This document shows, in pieces, positions 55,345-64,000 of a DNA stretch of 64,000 nt. The notes under the pieces are model-generated. The model saw only the letters and a list, made by a program, of their open reading frames with translations, was not told where the DNA came from and ran no database searches. Position numbers and translations under genes: made by a program. The stretch comes from Ceratotherium simum simum (Eukaryota > Chordata > Mammalia > Perissodactyla > Rhinocerotidae), in the NCBI RefSeq assembly GCF_000283155.1, contig NW_004454216.1, forward strand, positions 5,072,724 through 5,136,723, given 5' to 3'. The stretch's first letter is position 1. Each line of letters begins with the position of its first letter.

Positions 55345-55480
55345 ATGTTATTGCTTAGACACTATTTGTATGTTCTTGGTCAAGTCACTTCACTTCCCTG
55401 GGCCCAAATTTCCAATCTATGTAATGAGGGAGTTGGACTAAGTAAACTCAAAGTTCTGAAAATCCATGAAATTAACATCT
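55345..55480 (+). repeat. MIR fragment (MIR3-like)
   Basis: TCTTGGTCAAGTCACTTCAC, TTCCCTGGGCCCAAATTTCC, AATGAGGGAGTTGGACTAAG and CTCAAAGTTCTGAAAATCC are in order. Confidence 0.7.
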
Positions 55481-56646
55481 TGGACCGTCATCAATCAGCA
55501 CTCAATTATCTTGAGATATTTTGTTTTCCGATTGGGAAATTCTTCACAATTCAGTAAATACAGAATCACTACTTCAACGGCCAGCTCTTGAATAACTAGG
55601 AATCTTGCTGGGCAGATTCGAGGCTGGTGTCTGAAAAGCTATATATACAGAAAGCCTAGAGGATTGAAATAGTCCAGAGCATTTCAGGACTGGACAGCTG
55701 ATGAGTGGGTAAAGGTTGCCTATGCCTCATTCTGTCAGCTTGTCATTTTAATGAATATCAGCATCACCCACACACCAAATTGGGAAGCCAAGGACCTCAT
55801 CTTGGCTGGGAATGAGCCCCTCCCAGAACCTCGCTTAGTTGTTTGAGAGCAGTTTCAGTAGCTAAAAGTTTCACTCCCACCTGCCACCGTGGGGACTTGT
55901 ATTGCTGGAGTTCTGTGATCTCTTTTGTCCTTGATTATAATATAGGCAAAAAACAGCTTTGAAAAGATAAAGATATTTTACATGATTTACAGTCTGACCT
56001 TAAGATGCTCTTGACAGTATGTCTGAAGGAAAAGAAGGAATGGCTGTTCCCAGACAGGTTGAGTTCTTTCCTTATCGGAAGGGTAAAATAAATATTCTTC
56101 CCCTTCTGTGCCTTCTCAACATTTCTCTGGCTGATAACAGGGGAGATCTGTATGTTGGATTGAGAGTTACGGGGAAGCAAATGCAAAGAGATGGGACAAA
56201 CTTTTCTCTCTGCCAGTGCACATCAAGTGTGAGTTTGGAGAAAAAGAGAAGGAAGGACTTGTCAATCAGGAACGGGGTTGGCCAGGGAAAGGAGAGTCAC
56301 CAGAGCAAGGGCAAGTGTGCCTGCCAGAGCAGTACCCAAGGAAAATCTTGGCGGGTGGACGAAATACTCTGGCAGTAAGACCAGTTTGTTCTGTTGGCCA
56401 GGTTATTGAAGCTGGATGCCATTAAACATTGGAATCATCCAATCATCCTCCTTATTCTGATTCTATGCCCCTTAAACCAACCTCTGATTGTAATGTTCTT
56501 CAGATGGAGAAAAGACACTGGCCATGCTGACAGTCAGTTTGGGAGTTTTCTGTCGCATTATATAATAATAAACTGCTATTCTTTTTTAAGTGTTAATTTG
56601 GCTAATGAGCAAATCCTCATGCTAAATACAGTGACTGGTTAAAACT
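55481..56646. other. Unassigned, repeat-poor sequence
   Basis: A 119-codon plus frame (56019-56378) is among the longer frames in the window. Its translation is rich in charged residues and has no recognisable domain, splice sites or poly-A signal context. Confidence 0.4.
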
Positions 56647-56855
56647 GCACTGTTTAATGTAATAAGTAGCCACTAGCCAAATATAGCTATTTAAATTTAA
56701 ATTAATTAAATTAAAAATTAAGCTCCTTGGTCATACAGACCACATTTCAAATGCTGAAAAGTCACTATGGCTAGTGGCAGCTATACTGAATAATGAAGAT
56801 TATCAAACATTTCCATTATCACAGAAAATTCTATTGGGCAGCTTTGGGTTAGAAA
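56647..56855. mobile_element. Palindromic non-autonomous DNA transposon (MER type)
   Basis: Arms AGCCACTAGCC (56668-56678) and GGCTAGTGGC (56769-56778) are inverted. The interior contains TATTTAAATTTAAATTAATT and CACATTTCAAATGCTGAAAAG, as in a common mammalian MITE. The family name is left open. Confidence 0.7.
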
Positions 56856-56894
56856 ATAATTCTCAATTCCTTTGCCAGGTCATACTTGGTAATC

Positions 56895-57020
56895 TGCAGT
56901 AACACACTTTGACCTAGCTGTGCCTCAGTTTGTCTGTGAAATGGGAGAAGGATACTGTCAACCAAATAGGAATCATGTGGGCATTTTAATGTACTTGCTA
57001 ATTGAAGCATTATAAATAGA
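56895..57020 (+). repeat. MIR fragment
   Basis: CACTTTGACCTAGCTGTGCC, TCAGTTTGTCTGTGAAATGGG and AGAAGGATACTGTC match the MIR core. Confidence 0.55.
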
Positions 57021-57279
57021 ACAAAGAAGAGTGTTTGTATATTTAAATATTAATGTGACTCACATTCCTCATGTTCCATAGGAACTCTACTTAACAATTT
57101 TAAACCTCTCCATCTTTCCAACAACTTCTTTGTAAAATGAGGCAAAGAAATACTGAAAGGTTGTCCTTAATCCTGTCAAATAATTATAGGCTACTATAAA
57201 TTTGTAAAATGTCTGATATTAAATGTGAACTTCTAAATGAGCAAAGCTTTACCAGAAAAAGAACTAATGATGATATCTT

Positions 57280-57490
57280 ATATTTGTATGCTGCCTTTCC
57301 AAAATACTCTCACATGCATTCCCTAATTGATAACTTAAAATAACCCTGTGAGGTAGATGGGGGCAAGGTGTTTGTTATCATCCCTATTTTATATGCTCAA
57401 AAAGATTAAGTTGCTTGTTCAAGATCATATGATATGAATGTCAGCAATAGAACTCCAGCTTTTAACTCCTAAGTTAAAAATTCTTCTAAA
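57280..57490 (-). repeat. MIR SINE, antisense
   Basis: CTCTCACATGCATTCCC, AAAATAACCCTGTGAGGTAG, TTAAGTTGCTTGTTCAAGATC and AATAGAACTCCAGCTTTTAAC are in order. Confidence 0.8.
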
Positions 57491-57749
57491 TTCTCCTAAA
57501 AGTAACTAAGTTCACTTTTGATTCTCTTCTACCACCCAGATTCAGTTATCAAGACAAATATTATATTTTAGGAAAGCCAACAATAGAAAGAATAGAAATT
57601 TCGAGGATTTGGAGTCATGAAATACAGACTGAAAATATTCCTTATTCTTCCTCCAGGCCAGAGTACACCTGAGCCTTAGGAAGTCACAGGGAAGGAAACT
57701 GCTGTCTCATCTTTTCTTCCTACCCGCTTCTCTCATGGAACTCAGCTTG

Positions 57750-58135
57750 CATTCATTCATTCCTTCGTCCAGTGTGGATGGAGCACTCCCATGCGTGAGG
57801 ACTTCTCATGTGCCAGCCACTTACTAGGCTGTGAAGATGCAGAGAGGAGCAAGACATGGCCCTGATCTTGGGGGGGCCCACATTCTTGTGGGGAAAGAGA
57901 TACATTGATTCCCATCATGTGGCATAGATGCTAGGATAGAGTTTATTACAAAATGTTCTCACAGTGAAAAGCAAGGCGTGATTAATTCTGTTGAGAGGGA
58001 GGTGGTTATGAGAAAAAGCTCCATACTCTGTGTAGTGATATATGAGCTGGACCTTAGAGGGACAGTAGTTACTAATAGGTAAATTTTAAAAGGAGAAGCA
58101 TTTCTAAGCAGAAGAAACGGCATGAGCAAAGTTAT
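57750..58135 (-). repeat. L2 LINE fragment, antisense
   Basis: CATTCATTCATTCCTTCG, ATGTGCCAGCCACTTACTAGG, TGGCCCTGATCTTGG, CCACATTCTTGTGGGG, GAGCTGGACCTTAGAGGG and AAACGGCATGAGCAAAG follow the antisense L2 3' region. Confidence 0.78.
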
Positions 58136-58154
58136 TTTGATTTAAAACAAATAA

Positions 58155-58400
58155 AAACAGTATTCTTTATTGTGCTTCCTATGTTGAAGGCATTTTATAA
58201 ATACATTAAACATTTCTTCATCATCCTAACAACACTATGAGATAGGTACTGTTATTATCTGCATTTTACAAATAAAGAAACTGAGACTCAGAAAGGTGAA
58301 GTAATTTATTCTAGGTCAAATGGCTAATAACTGATACAGTCAAGAATCAGAAGTGTGCAGTTAGATTCCAGCAATTGTGCTCTTAATCACACAGTGATGA
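58155..58400 (-). repeat. MIR SINE, antisense
   Basis: TGTTGAAGGCATTTTATAAA, AACACTATGAGATAGGTACTG, TTTTACAAATAAAGAAACTGAG, ACTCAGAAAGGTGAAGTAA and TTGTGCTCTTAATCAC are in order. Confidence 0.85.
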
Positions 58401-58429
58401 TAGTACCGTATAGTCAATTTTATAACCTG

Positions 58430-58625
58430 ATTTTTCTTCCCTTTTATGGTATATCATAAGCTGTTTCCCAAGTCATTAAAATTCTCTATAAATGCTATTT
58501 TAATAGTACAAGAACCCATCTTATTGATGTATTATAATTTGTTTAACTCGTCTTTTATTATTGGGCATTAAGTTGTCTCCATTTTTTTTACTATTTTGAA
58601 TAACCAGTGCATGACTATTTTTATG
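58430..58625 (-). repeat. Old LINE fragment (L1/HAL1-like)
   Basis: CCAAGTCATTAAAATTCTCT, GATGTATTATAATTTGTTTAAC, TTGGGCATTAAGTTGTCTCC and TGAATAACCAGTGCATGAC are related to the fragment at 25625-25795. Confidence 0.45.
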
Positions 58626-59734
58626 AATCAGGATTTTTTTCACGGGCCCAACCTACAGTAGAAAGCCCCATGAGATTTCCTTGGTACTATCTCCATGAGT
58701 GAGAACAGTCCTAGAAAGCTGGAGCATATACTAAATGCGCTCTGTCTTGGATTATTCTCTTTGGGAATTATCCCTAGTGTATTGGACAACCCAAGTTGGC
58801 TCCTTCCAAAGACCTGGATAGTTGCAGGCCTCTGCTATCAAGTTAGTATATTCTGAAGGATTGCAAATTAGTTTTAATAATAACCTAAGAAAAATATAAT
58901 TAAGAAAACAAATTAGCTGAAAATGTTATTACGAACCCAAATAGAGGTGATCTTTGGATTATCTCCTCTTCTGAATTACTTATTACCTCGCTCTGTCCAT
59001 TTAAGTGAGGCCTGGCAGTTTTTGATTGCTTTGCCCTAAGTCAAACTTGGCAGAGAAAAATGTGAAGGTTTAGGTTAAAATGTGAGAATTTTTTTTTACC
59101 TAATTGAATGCAATTAAAATTACTAAGCTTCACTTGACCCATACTGATTATACATCTCTTTCCTTGCTTGGTGATGGCATCCATTTTAAGGGAAAAACCC
59201 GGAAATGCTGAGTGAGGAACACACACTCTTCATTTCTGAAAGGTTCATTTCCTACTCCCACTTTAGACTGACAATGAGTTGTAGTTCAAAGGCTGCCCTG
59301 CAGGGAATCTCTTATACCCTATAATTTAAAGGGCCTCAAATGCCTCATAGGAAACTTGGTAAAACATTCTATTTAGAGACATGCTTGCTGATATGACATA
59401 TATTTTTATAGTTATACTTCTTTATTGCTGGGACATAAAACCTGTTTTCACTCAAAATGTGCCTACTTTCAGAAAATAGAGCAAGAGACCTGCAGAAAAC
59501 AATGATCCTATTATCGTGTATTACAACTTTTGTTTTATAGTTCACTTCTCCAACTCATCTCTTTTCCCTGCAGCTGTGGATTCTGGACAGCAAAATATTC
59601 TGGGCCTTTATTCCACTAAGCCCAGGGATGATTCCCAAGTTATAGACCTAGCAATATCTACTTTGAAAGACACTTCTGCAGCCCTCATGAACTTTTTACC
59701 AGTCAAGCCCTCTAGGTATAAATGCAACAGAATC
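58626..59734. other. Unassigned sequence
   Basis: No repeat recognised; a T-run at 59091-59097 is the only simple feature. Confidence 0.4.
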
Positions 59735-59890
59735 ATTCATTCAATCCTTCGCTCCTTCATTCTCGTTAAAAATCATCTATACAATCAACATTTCAGGAGC
59801 ACTAGGTATGTGCTAAGAATTGTGCTACATGTTGCCAAGAATGCACACATGAATAAAGATTCTGACCCTGCCCTCCCCAACTCTCAGCAA
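59735..59890 (-). repeat. L2 3' end, antisense
   Basis: CATTCATTCAATCCTTCGC, TCAACATTTCAGGAGCACTAG, GTATGTGCTAAGAATTGTGC and TTCTGACCCTGCCCTC match the antisense L2 end. Confidence 0.75.
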
Positions 59891-60129
59891 ATCCCTTGTA
59901 GATTCTTACATATGGGAACATTCTCCACTTCCTGAGTTTAAACATTCTAATCTGATTACAACTTCGCCCATCCCTTCATCCTCCTGCCTCCGCTTACAAT
60001 GTAGAGGAGTAAAACAAAAACCCAGTCTTTCCCTACTGTTGTAGAGGAAAACCTCAGTTCAGTCTATCTTCTTTGTGTTTCTTTTACTACTCACACAAAA
60101 CACTTCATTTCTGACACATCTGGTCATCA

Positions 60130-60973
60130 AGTGTGTGTGTGTTTTTCCCCATAACAACAAGCAAGTCTCTGCAACCAGCTGGGGCTACAATTTAACTCAA
60201 TTCTGACACTATCTACCCATCAGAAAGCATCAGAACCTACAGGTTAAGGGTTCAGTGCCACAAGACTGCCTCAGCCCCCACACACACACTTCAGATGCCA
60301 GTCGCAAGCCCATGTTGTCACCTGTGCTTCTGACCAACTGGCTATAGATTGGAGGTTCCAATGGCCCCCTCCTTGGGTTTGATTAATTTGCTAGAGTGGC
60401 TCACAGAACTCAGGGAAACACTTACCTATGTTTACTAGTTTATTGAAGGATATGATAAAGGATACAGATGAACAGCCAGATGAAGAGATACATAGGATGA
60501 AGTCTGGGAGAGTCCTGAATGCAGGAGATTCTGTGCCCATGAAGTGGGGGTGCATCACCCTCCCTGTATTGATGTGTTCTCCAACCCATAAATTCTCCAA
60601 AGCTCATACTTTTAGGATTTTGTGGAAGCTTAATCTCATAGGCGTGATTGATCATTAACTGCATTTTCAGCCTTTCTCCCTTCTCAAGAGCAGAAAAGTG
60701 GGCCTAAAAATTCCAAGCTTCTAGTTATGGCTTGGTCTTTCCGGAGACTAGCCCTCATCCAGGAGCCCACCCAGAGTCGCCTCATTAGAACAAAAGACAC
60801 GCCTATTACCCGGGAAATTACAGGGTTTCAGGAACCCTGAATCAGGGTCAAGGACCAAATATTAGAACAAAAGATGCTTCTAGTGCTCAGCACTTGGCAA
60901 ATTACAGTAGTTTCAGGAGTTCTGTGCCAGGAACTGGGACCAGAGACCAATGTATATTTTCTATTATCTCACA
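60130..60973. mobile_element. Probable ERV-type LTR, family unresolved
   Basis: A long stretch I recognise as a repeated mammalian LTR-like sequence. It contains GGGTTTGATTAATTTGCTAG, GGCTCACAGAACTCAGGG, AACAGCCAGATGAAGAGATAC, GGTGCATCACCCTCCC, GCGTGATTGATCATTAACTG and GTGCCAGGAACTGGGACC. The boundaries are estimated from a TG start and CA end and may be off by tens of bases. No retroviral coding region is attached. The orientation is not fixed. Confidence 0.55.
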
Positions 60974-61024
60974 GAGGGTGGTGTGCCACCTTCTGTCTAA
61001 GGATAATCCCTTCACTTCACCTCC

Positions 61025-61172
61025 CCCCAGACTTCAAACTCTTTCGAGGGCAAAGATTGTACCTACATTCACATACCATTGTTTCTTCAAGGTCTTCAAG
61101 GTCTAGTGCAATTCCTGGTACATGACAGTCTTACAATAAATATTTGTTGAATAAATAAATGAATGAATGAAT
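61025..61172 (+). repeat. L2 3' end with GAAT-rich terminus
   Basis: TTTCGAGGGCAAAGATTGTAC, AATTCCTGGTACATGACAG and AATAAATATTTGTTGAATAAA, followed by ATGAATGAATGAAT, are the signature L2 end. Confidence 0.88.
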
Positions 61173-62389
61173 TTTGCTCTAAAGGAGCCAATAGTCCAAT
61201 ACAGAAGCATAGACATGTGCTGGGCACAGAATATTAACTGAAGAAATAATGAATATATGTTAAAAAACAGTGAAGAAATAAACTCAATATAAGATACAGA
61301 GGGAAAATATTGTTCAGAAGAAGTTCAGATTTGCTCAAGGTGGGAGATGAGAGAAGTTTTTAATTTGTGATCATACTTCAAATTATTCTAACTTCTTCAG
61401 TTTCTTCTGGAAAGATGTTTCTTTCTGTTATATTCACTACATTAGATAATTTCATTCTTCAGGATCCTGTTGCAAAATGATTCTTATGAGGGCACTTTGA
61501 GAATACATACAGAACAGTGATGAATATAAATAATACAATTATTTTTGTGAAATTAAGAAGCGGTTGTTTTCATTGGGTTTTGATGTTTGCACTTTCATAT
61601 TAATGTATATTTTTCTCCTCCTCCTTTTGTTCTTGTGAGCTGGCCCATACACTAACTAGAAGGAGATGAAGGATTAGAAGGACATGGGAAAGGAGACTAG
61701 AGGTGGTAGACTGTACTTGAGTCAGATTCTTTTTGATTTAAAGGCATCTTGGCTCAGGCTTTGGAGTTTTTAGGACTTTCTTATTCAAGATGAGATGAGT
61801 TGGCATCGGGTAGACCATACAGTGCTGTAGTCCTAGATTTTAGAATCATGGAAGTTTTGTGGCTGTCCTCTTGCTCTCACATCTTTTCTTAACCCAATAA
61901 TTCTGTTTTCTTTTTATTGACCATTTGTGTAAAAGAATTAGTACTGAAATTAAGTCTGCTGTTACAGTAAATACTATGAGCTATAATTGGAATATATTAT
62001 GAGGGAACTAAAATATAATTATTCACAAGGCTGTGTCACAGTCTGTAATTCTTTGGCCCTACCATAGAAATAGGGACAGACATTGGAACTATGTGCTGAA
62101 GCAAAAGGAGGCTGTCCTGTCCTTGATATTTCTTTAAAATACAACTTGTTATATCAAATTAGCTCTCGATATCTAGTACCATCTTGAAGTCTTAACAACA
62201 CTTTACGTCGAGTACTTTAACTTCTCTCCCTGATCTTCATCCTCGATTCTGTAACTCAGCTTGTGACTTTCTTCCCCTTCTCCATGAGGAAATCATTCAA
62301 AAGCAGAAGTAATATTTTGCTGTTTGCTTTCTATTATCTACCTTTCCCACCAATCACATCCTAGCATAAATTTCTTACATTTTACTTCA
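61173..62389. other. Unassigned sequence
   Basis: No repeat recognised in about 1.2 kb. Confidence 0.4.
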
Positions 62390-63075
62390 GCGTCACGTGT
62401 GTATCTCCTTTAGGTACTATCAACATCATTGCCTTAGTTTAGGTCCTTATCAGCACTCACCAGGACTATTATAATAGCGTCCCTAGTGTTCTCTATACCT
62501 CAGACTCACAACAAAATTTATTTCCTCTAACTGCTGCTAGAGAACTCTTTCTGAAGTCTACATCTGACCTCATTCACCTGCTTGAAATCCTTTGTTTTGT
62601 CTTCATTTTGGATCATTACAAGCATGTCATACAGACCCATGTCTCCTTGCTCAGTTTCCTCTCCCATAGCTCCCCACTCTCATCCCTACACTCATCCAGC
62701 ATACTTTGAACTTCAACAAATGTGGCTCACTTGTTGCCTCATGGACTCCATGTTGTTTCACAACGTTGTCCCTGTAGTTTCTTTTGTCTGAAACAACTTC
62801 TTCATGTCTGAATGTCCAACTGGCTTTCACCTACTACGAGAGGCCTCCATAATTTTGAACTTCCCTTCCAGGCCCCAAATCATTACTTACTCTTCTTCTG
62901 TATACTCCTGTATCTTGTCTGTTTTTCTGTGATTGTAAGTACATTGGATTAAACCATTTATGTGTCTGCTTCCTCCCAATTAACTCTTGACTTTTTGAGG
63001 CAGTGATTGTCTCTTATTGGTCCTCAAGTTCTCAGGATGCAGCACATAGCAGTAGCTCAATCTCTTTGCTGAACT
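62390..63075 (+). repeat. L2 LINE fragment, long
   Basis: TTGCCTTAGTTTAGGTCCTTA, CAGGACTATTATAATAGCGTC, CTGACCTCATTCACCTGCTTG, AATCCTTTGTTTTGTC, ACTACGAGAGGCCTCC and GGATGCAGCACATAGCAGTAG are an ordered match to the L2 3' half, about 690 bp. Confidence 0.75.
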
Positions 63076-63726
63076 GCATAGACCATCTTACCAGATAGGC
63101 AGACCAAGCCAAGTTGGCACAGCCAACGAGGGATCATATGTATTATTAGCCATGCCTTATTTTAGTAAGATAAAAATCATTGATGACTTGTTCATGATTA
63201 TTCTTGGGAGGTTTTATACCTGCTTTGCCCCATAATCTCACTCCTCCATAGGTATTACCCCAGCTCTGTCATTTAATACCCTTTCATCCATCTTCAAGTG
63301 ATGCCATCCCTTAAATTCCTTTGGCTGTTTTAACACTTCCATCGGTTCACACTTGCTTTTCACAATGATATAAGAGATAACAACCCAAATATCACCCACC
63401 ATGTAGCAGATTGCTCTGTGCATCCAGTTGTTAAATCTCTTGTGCTCTGTATGCTCGTGCCAGTCTGCACATACAGATTATTCACTCGCAGGGTTAGTGA
63501 CTGTAACATTTTTGATTAACCTCTCTGTACACTTCACAAGCACTTACTCTGGGCCATGTTCAGATCATAAAGGTGCCCTGAATCACTGAGATGTTGCTGG
63601 ATATCTGTTGATATAGTTTTTACCAGTGTGGGATAATTCAGCGCTCCTCAAATTCAAGGAGAGTCAAAACAGCATTTTTTTCTAGTTTTATTTGTTTCCA
63701 TCTCAGACATAATGGACATTGAATTA
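63076..63726. other. Unassigned sequence
   Basis: No repeat or gene recognised. Confidence 0.4.
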
Positions 63727-63769
63727 CAAATAAAAAAAAAAAAAAAAGGAAAGAAAAGGAAAAAGGAAA
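63727..63769. repeat. A-rich low-complexity tract
   Basis: A run of about 16 A followed by GGAAAGAAAAGGAAAAAGG-type purines. Confidence 0.9.
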
Positions 63770-63864
63770 ACTCCATTAGAGGTTACTTCTTTTATGCCTA
63801 CATGCCAAAATTTGTTTATTCATAGACACATAGTCCATTCTTCGGTAGCAGGTTAGCCAATACT

Positions 63865-64000
63865 TTTTTATTTTTTTTTAATTTTTTGTTTATTGCAGTA
63901 ACATTGATTTATAGCATTGTAAAAATTTCAGGTGTACATCATTGTACTTCTATTTCTGCATAGATTACATCATGTTCACCACCAAAATACTAATTACAAC
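63865..64000 (-). repeat. LINE-1 3' end, antisense, running off the window
   Basis: TTTATTGCAGTAACATTGATT, AAATTTCAGGTGTACATCATT, TTCTGCATAGATTACATCATG and TTCACCACCAAAATACTAATT form an antisense L1 3' UTR. The element continues past the right edge. Confidence 0.8.

Noticed and set aside
59516..59935. 139-codon open frame, plus strand
   Set aside because: Its 3' half is an antisense L2 fragment, and no protein family is recognisable.

Overview
This window is nuclear DNA from a mammal, almost certainly a perissodactyl (horse, rhinoceros or tapir group). The evidence is eight tRNA-derived SINEs of the ERE type. Their heads resemble GGCCGGCCCCGTGGC, they carry a GGTTCGGATCC B box, and their tails contain the GATCTTCCTCA-like unit. 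Many have clear target-site duplications. Older repeats (MIR, L2, CR1/L3, MER5-like hAT, MaLR LTR) are those shared by all placental mammals. Two runs of exactly 100 N are scaffold placeholders and point to a draft assembly.

I find no protein-coding gene, no structural RNA gene, no CpG island and no convincing promoter. The open frames are short (151 codons at most). They either run through repeats or lack any recognisable domain, codon pattern or exon structure. The window is best read as intergenic or large-intron sequence.

Layout. 1-8.9 kb: AT-rich sequence with one ERE, a hAT element with recognisable ends, an L1 3' fragment, MIR and L2. 8.9-13.7 kb: one large minus-strand LINE-1 that keeps its 5' UTR, most of ORF2 and its 3' UTR but lacks ORF1, with an ERE inside its 3' UTR. 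13.7-25 kb: a MaLR LTR, a gapped ERE, an unclassified dispersed repeat pair and mostly unique sequence. 25-36.5 kb: a nested LINE/MIR/ERE block, further EREs, L2/MIR pieces, an old CR1/L3 fragment and the second gapped ERE. 36.5-47 kb: hAT, MIR and L2 remnants, the youngest-looking ERE and several microsatellites. 47-53 kb: two stretches with regulatory character, the better one at 47.64-47.97 kb with three SOX-like sites and a perfect POU octamer. 53-64 kb: MIR, L2 and hAT remnants, a probable long LTR with an internal duplication, and an L1 3' end running off the edge.

The most useful follow-up targets are the SOX/POU cluster at 47.64-47.97 kb, the repeat pair at 18.03/19.56 kb, the perfect inverted repeats at 205-231 and 54965-54990 (possible template-switch mutations), the ORF1-less L1, and a possible cryptic exon at 29499-29594. 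No new gene system is visible. Repeat family names were assigned by eye and need a library search.
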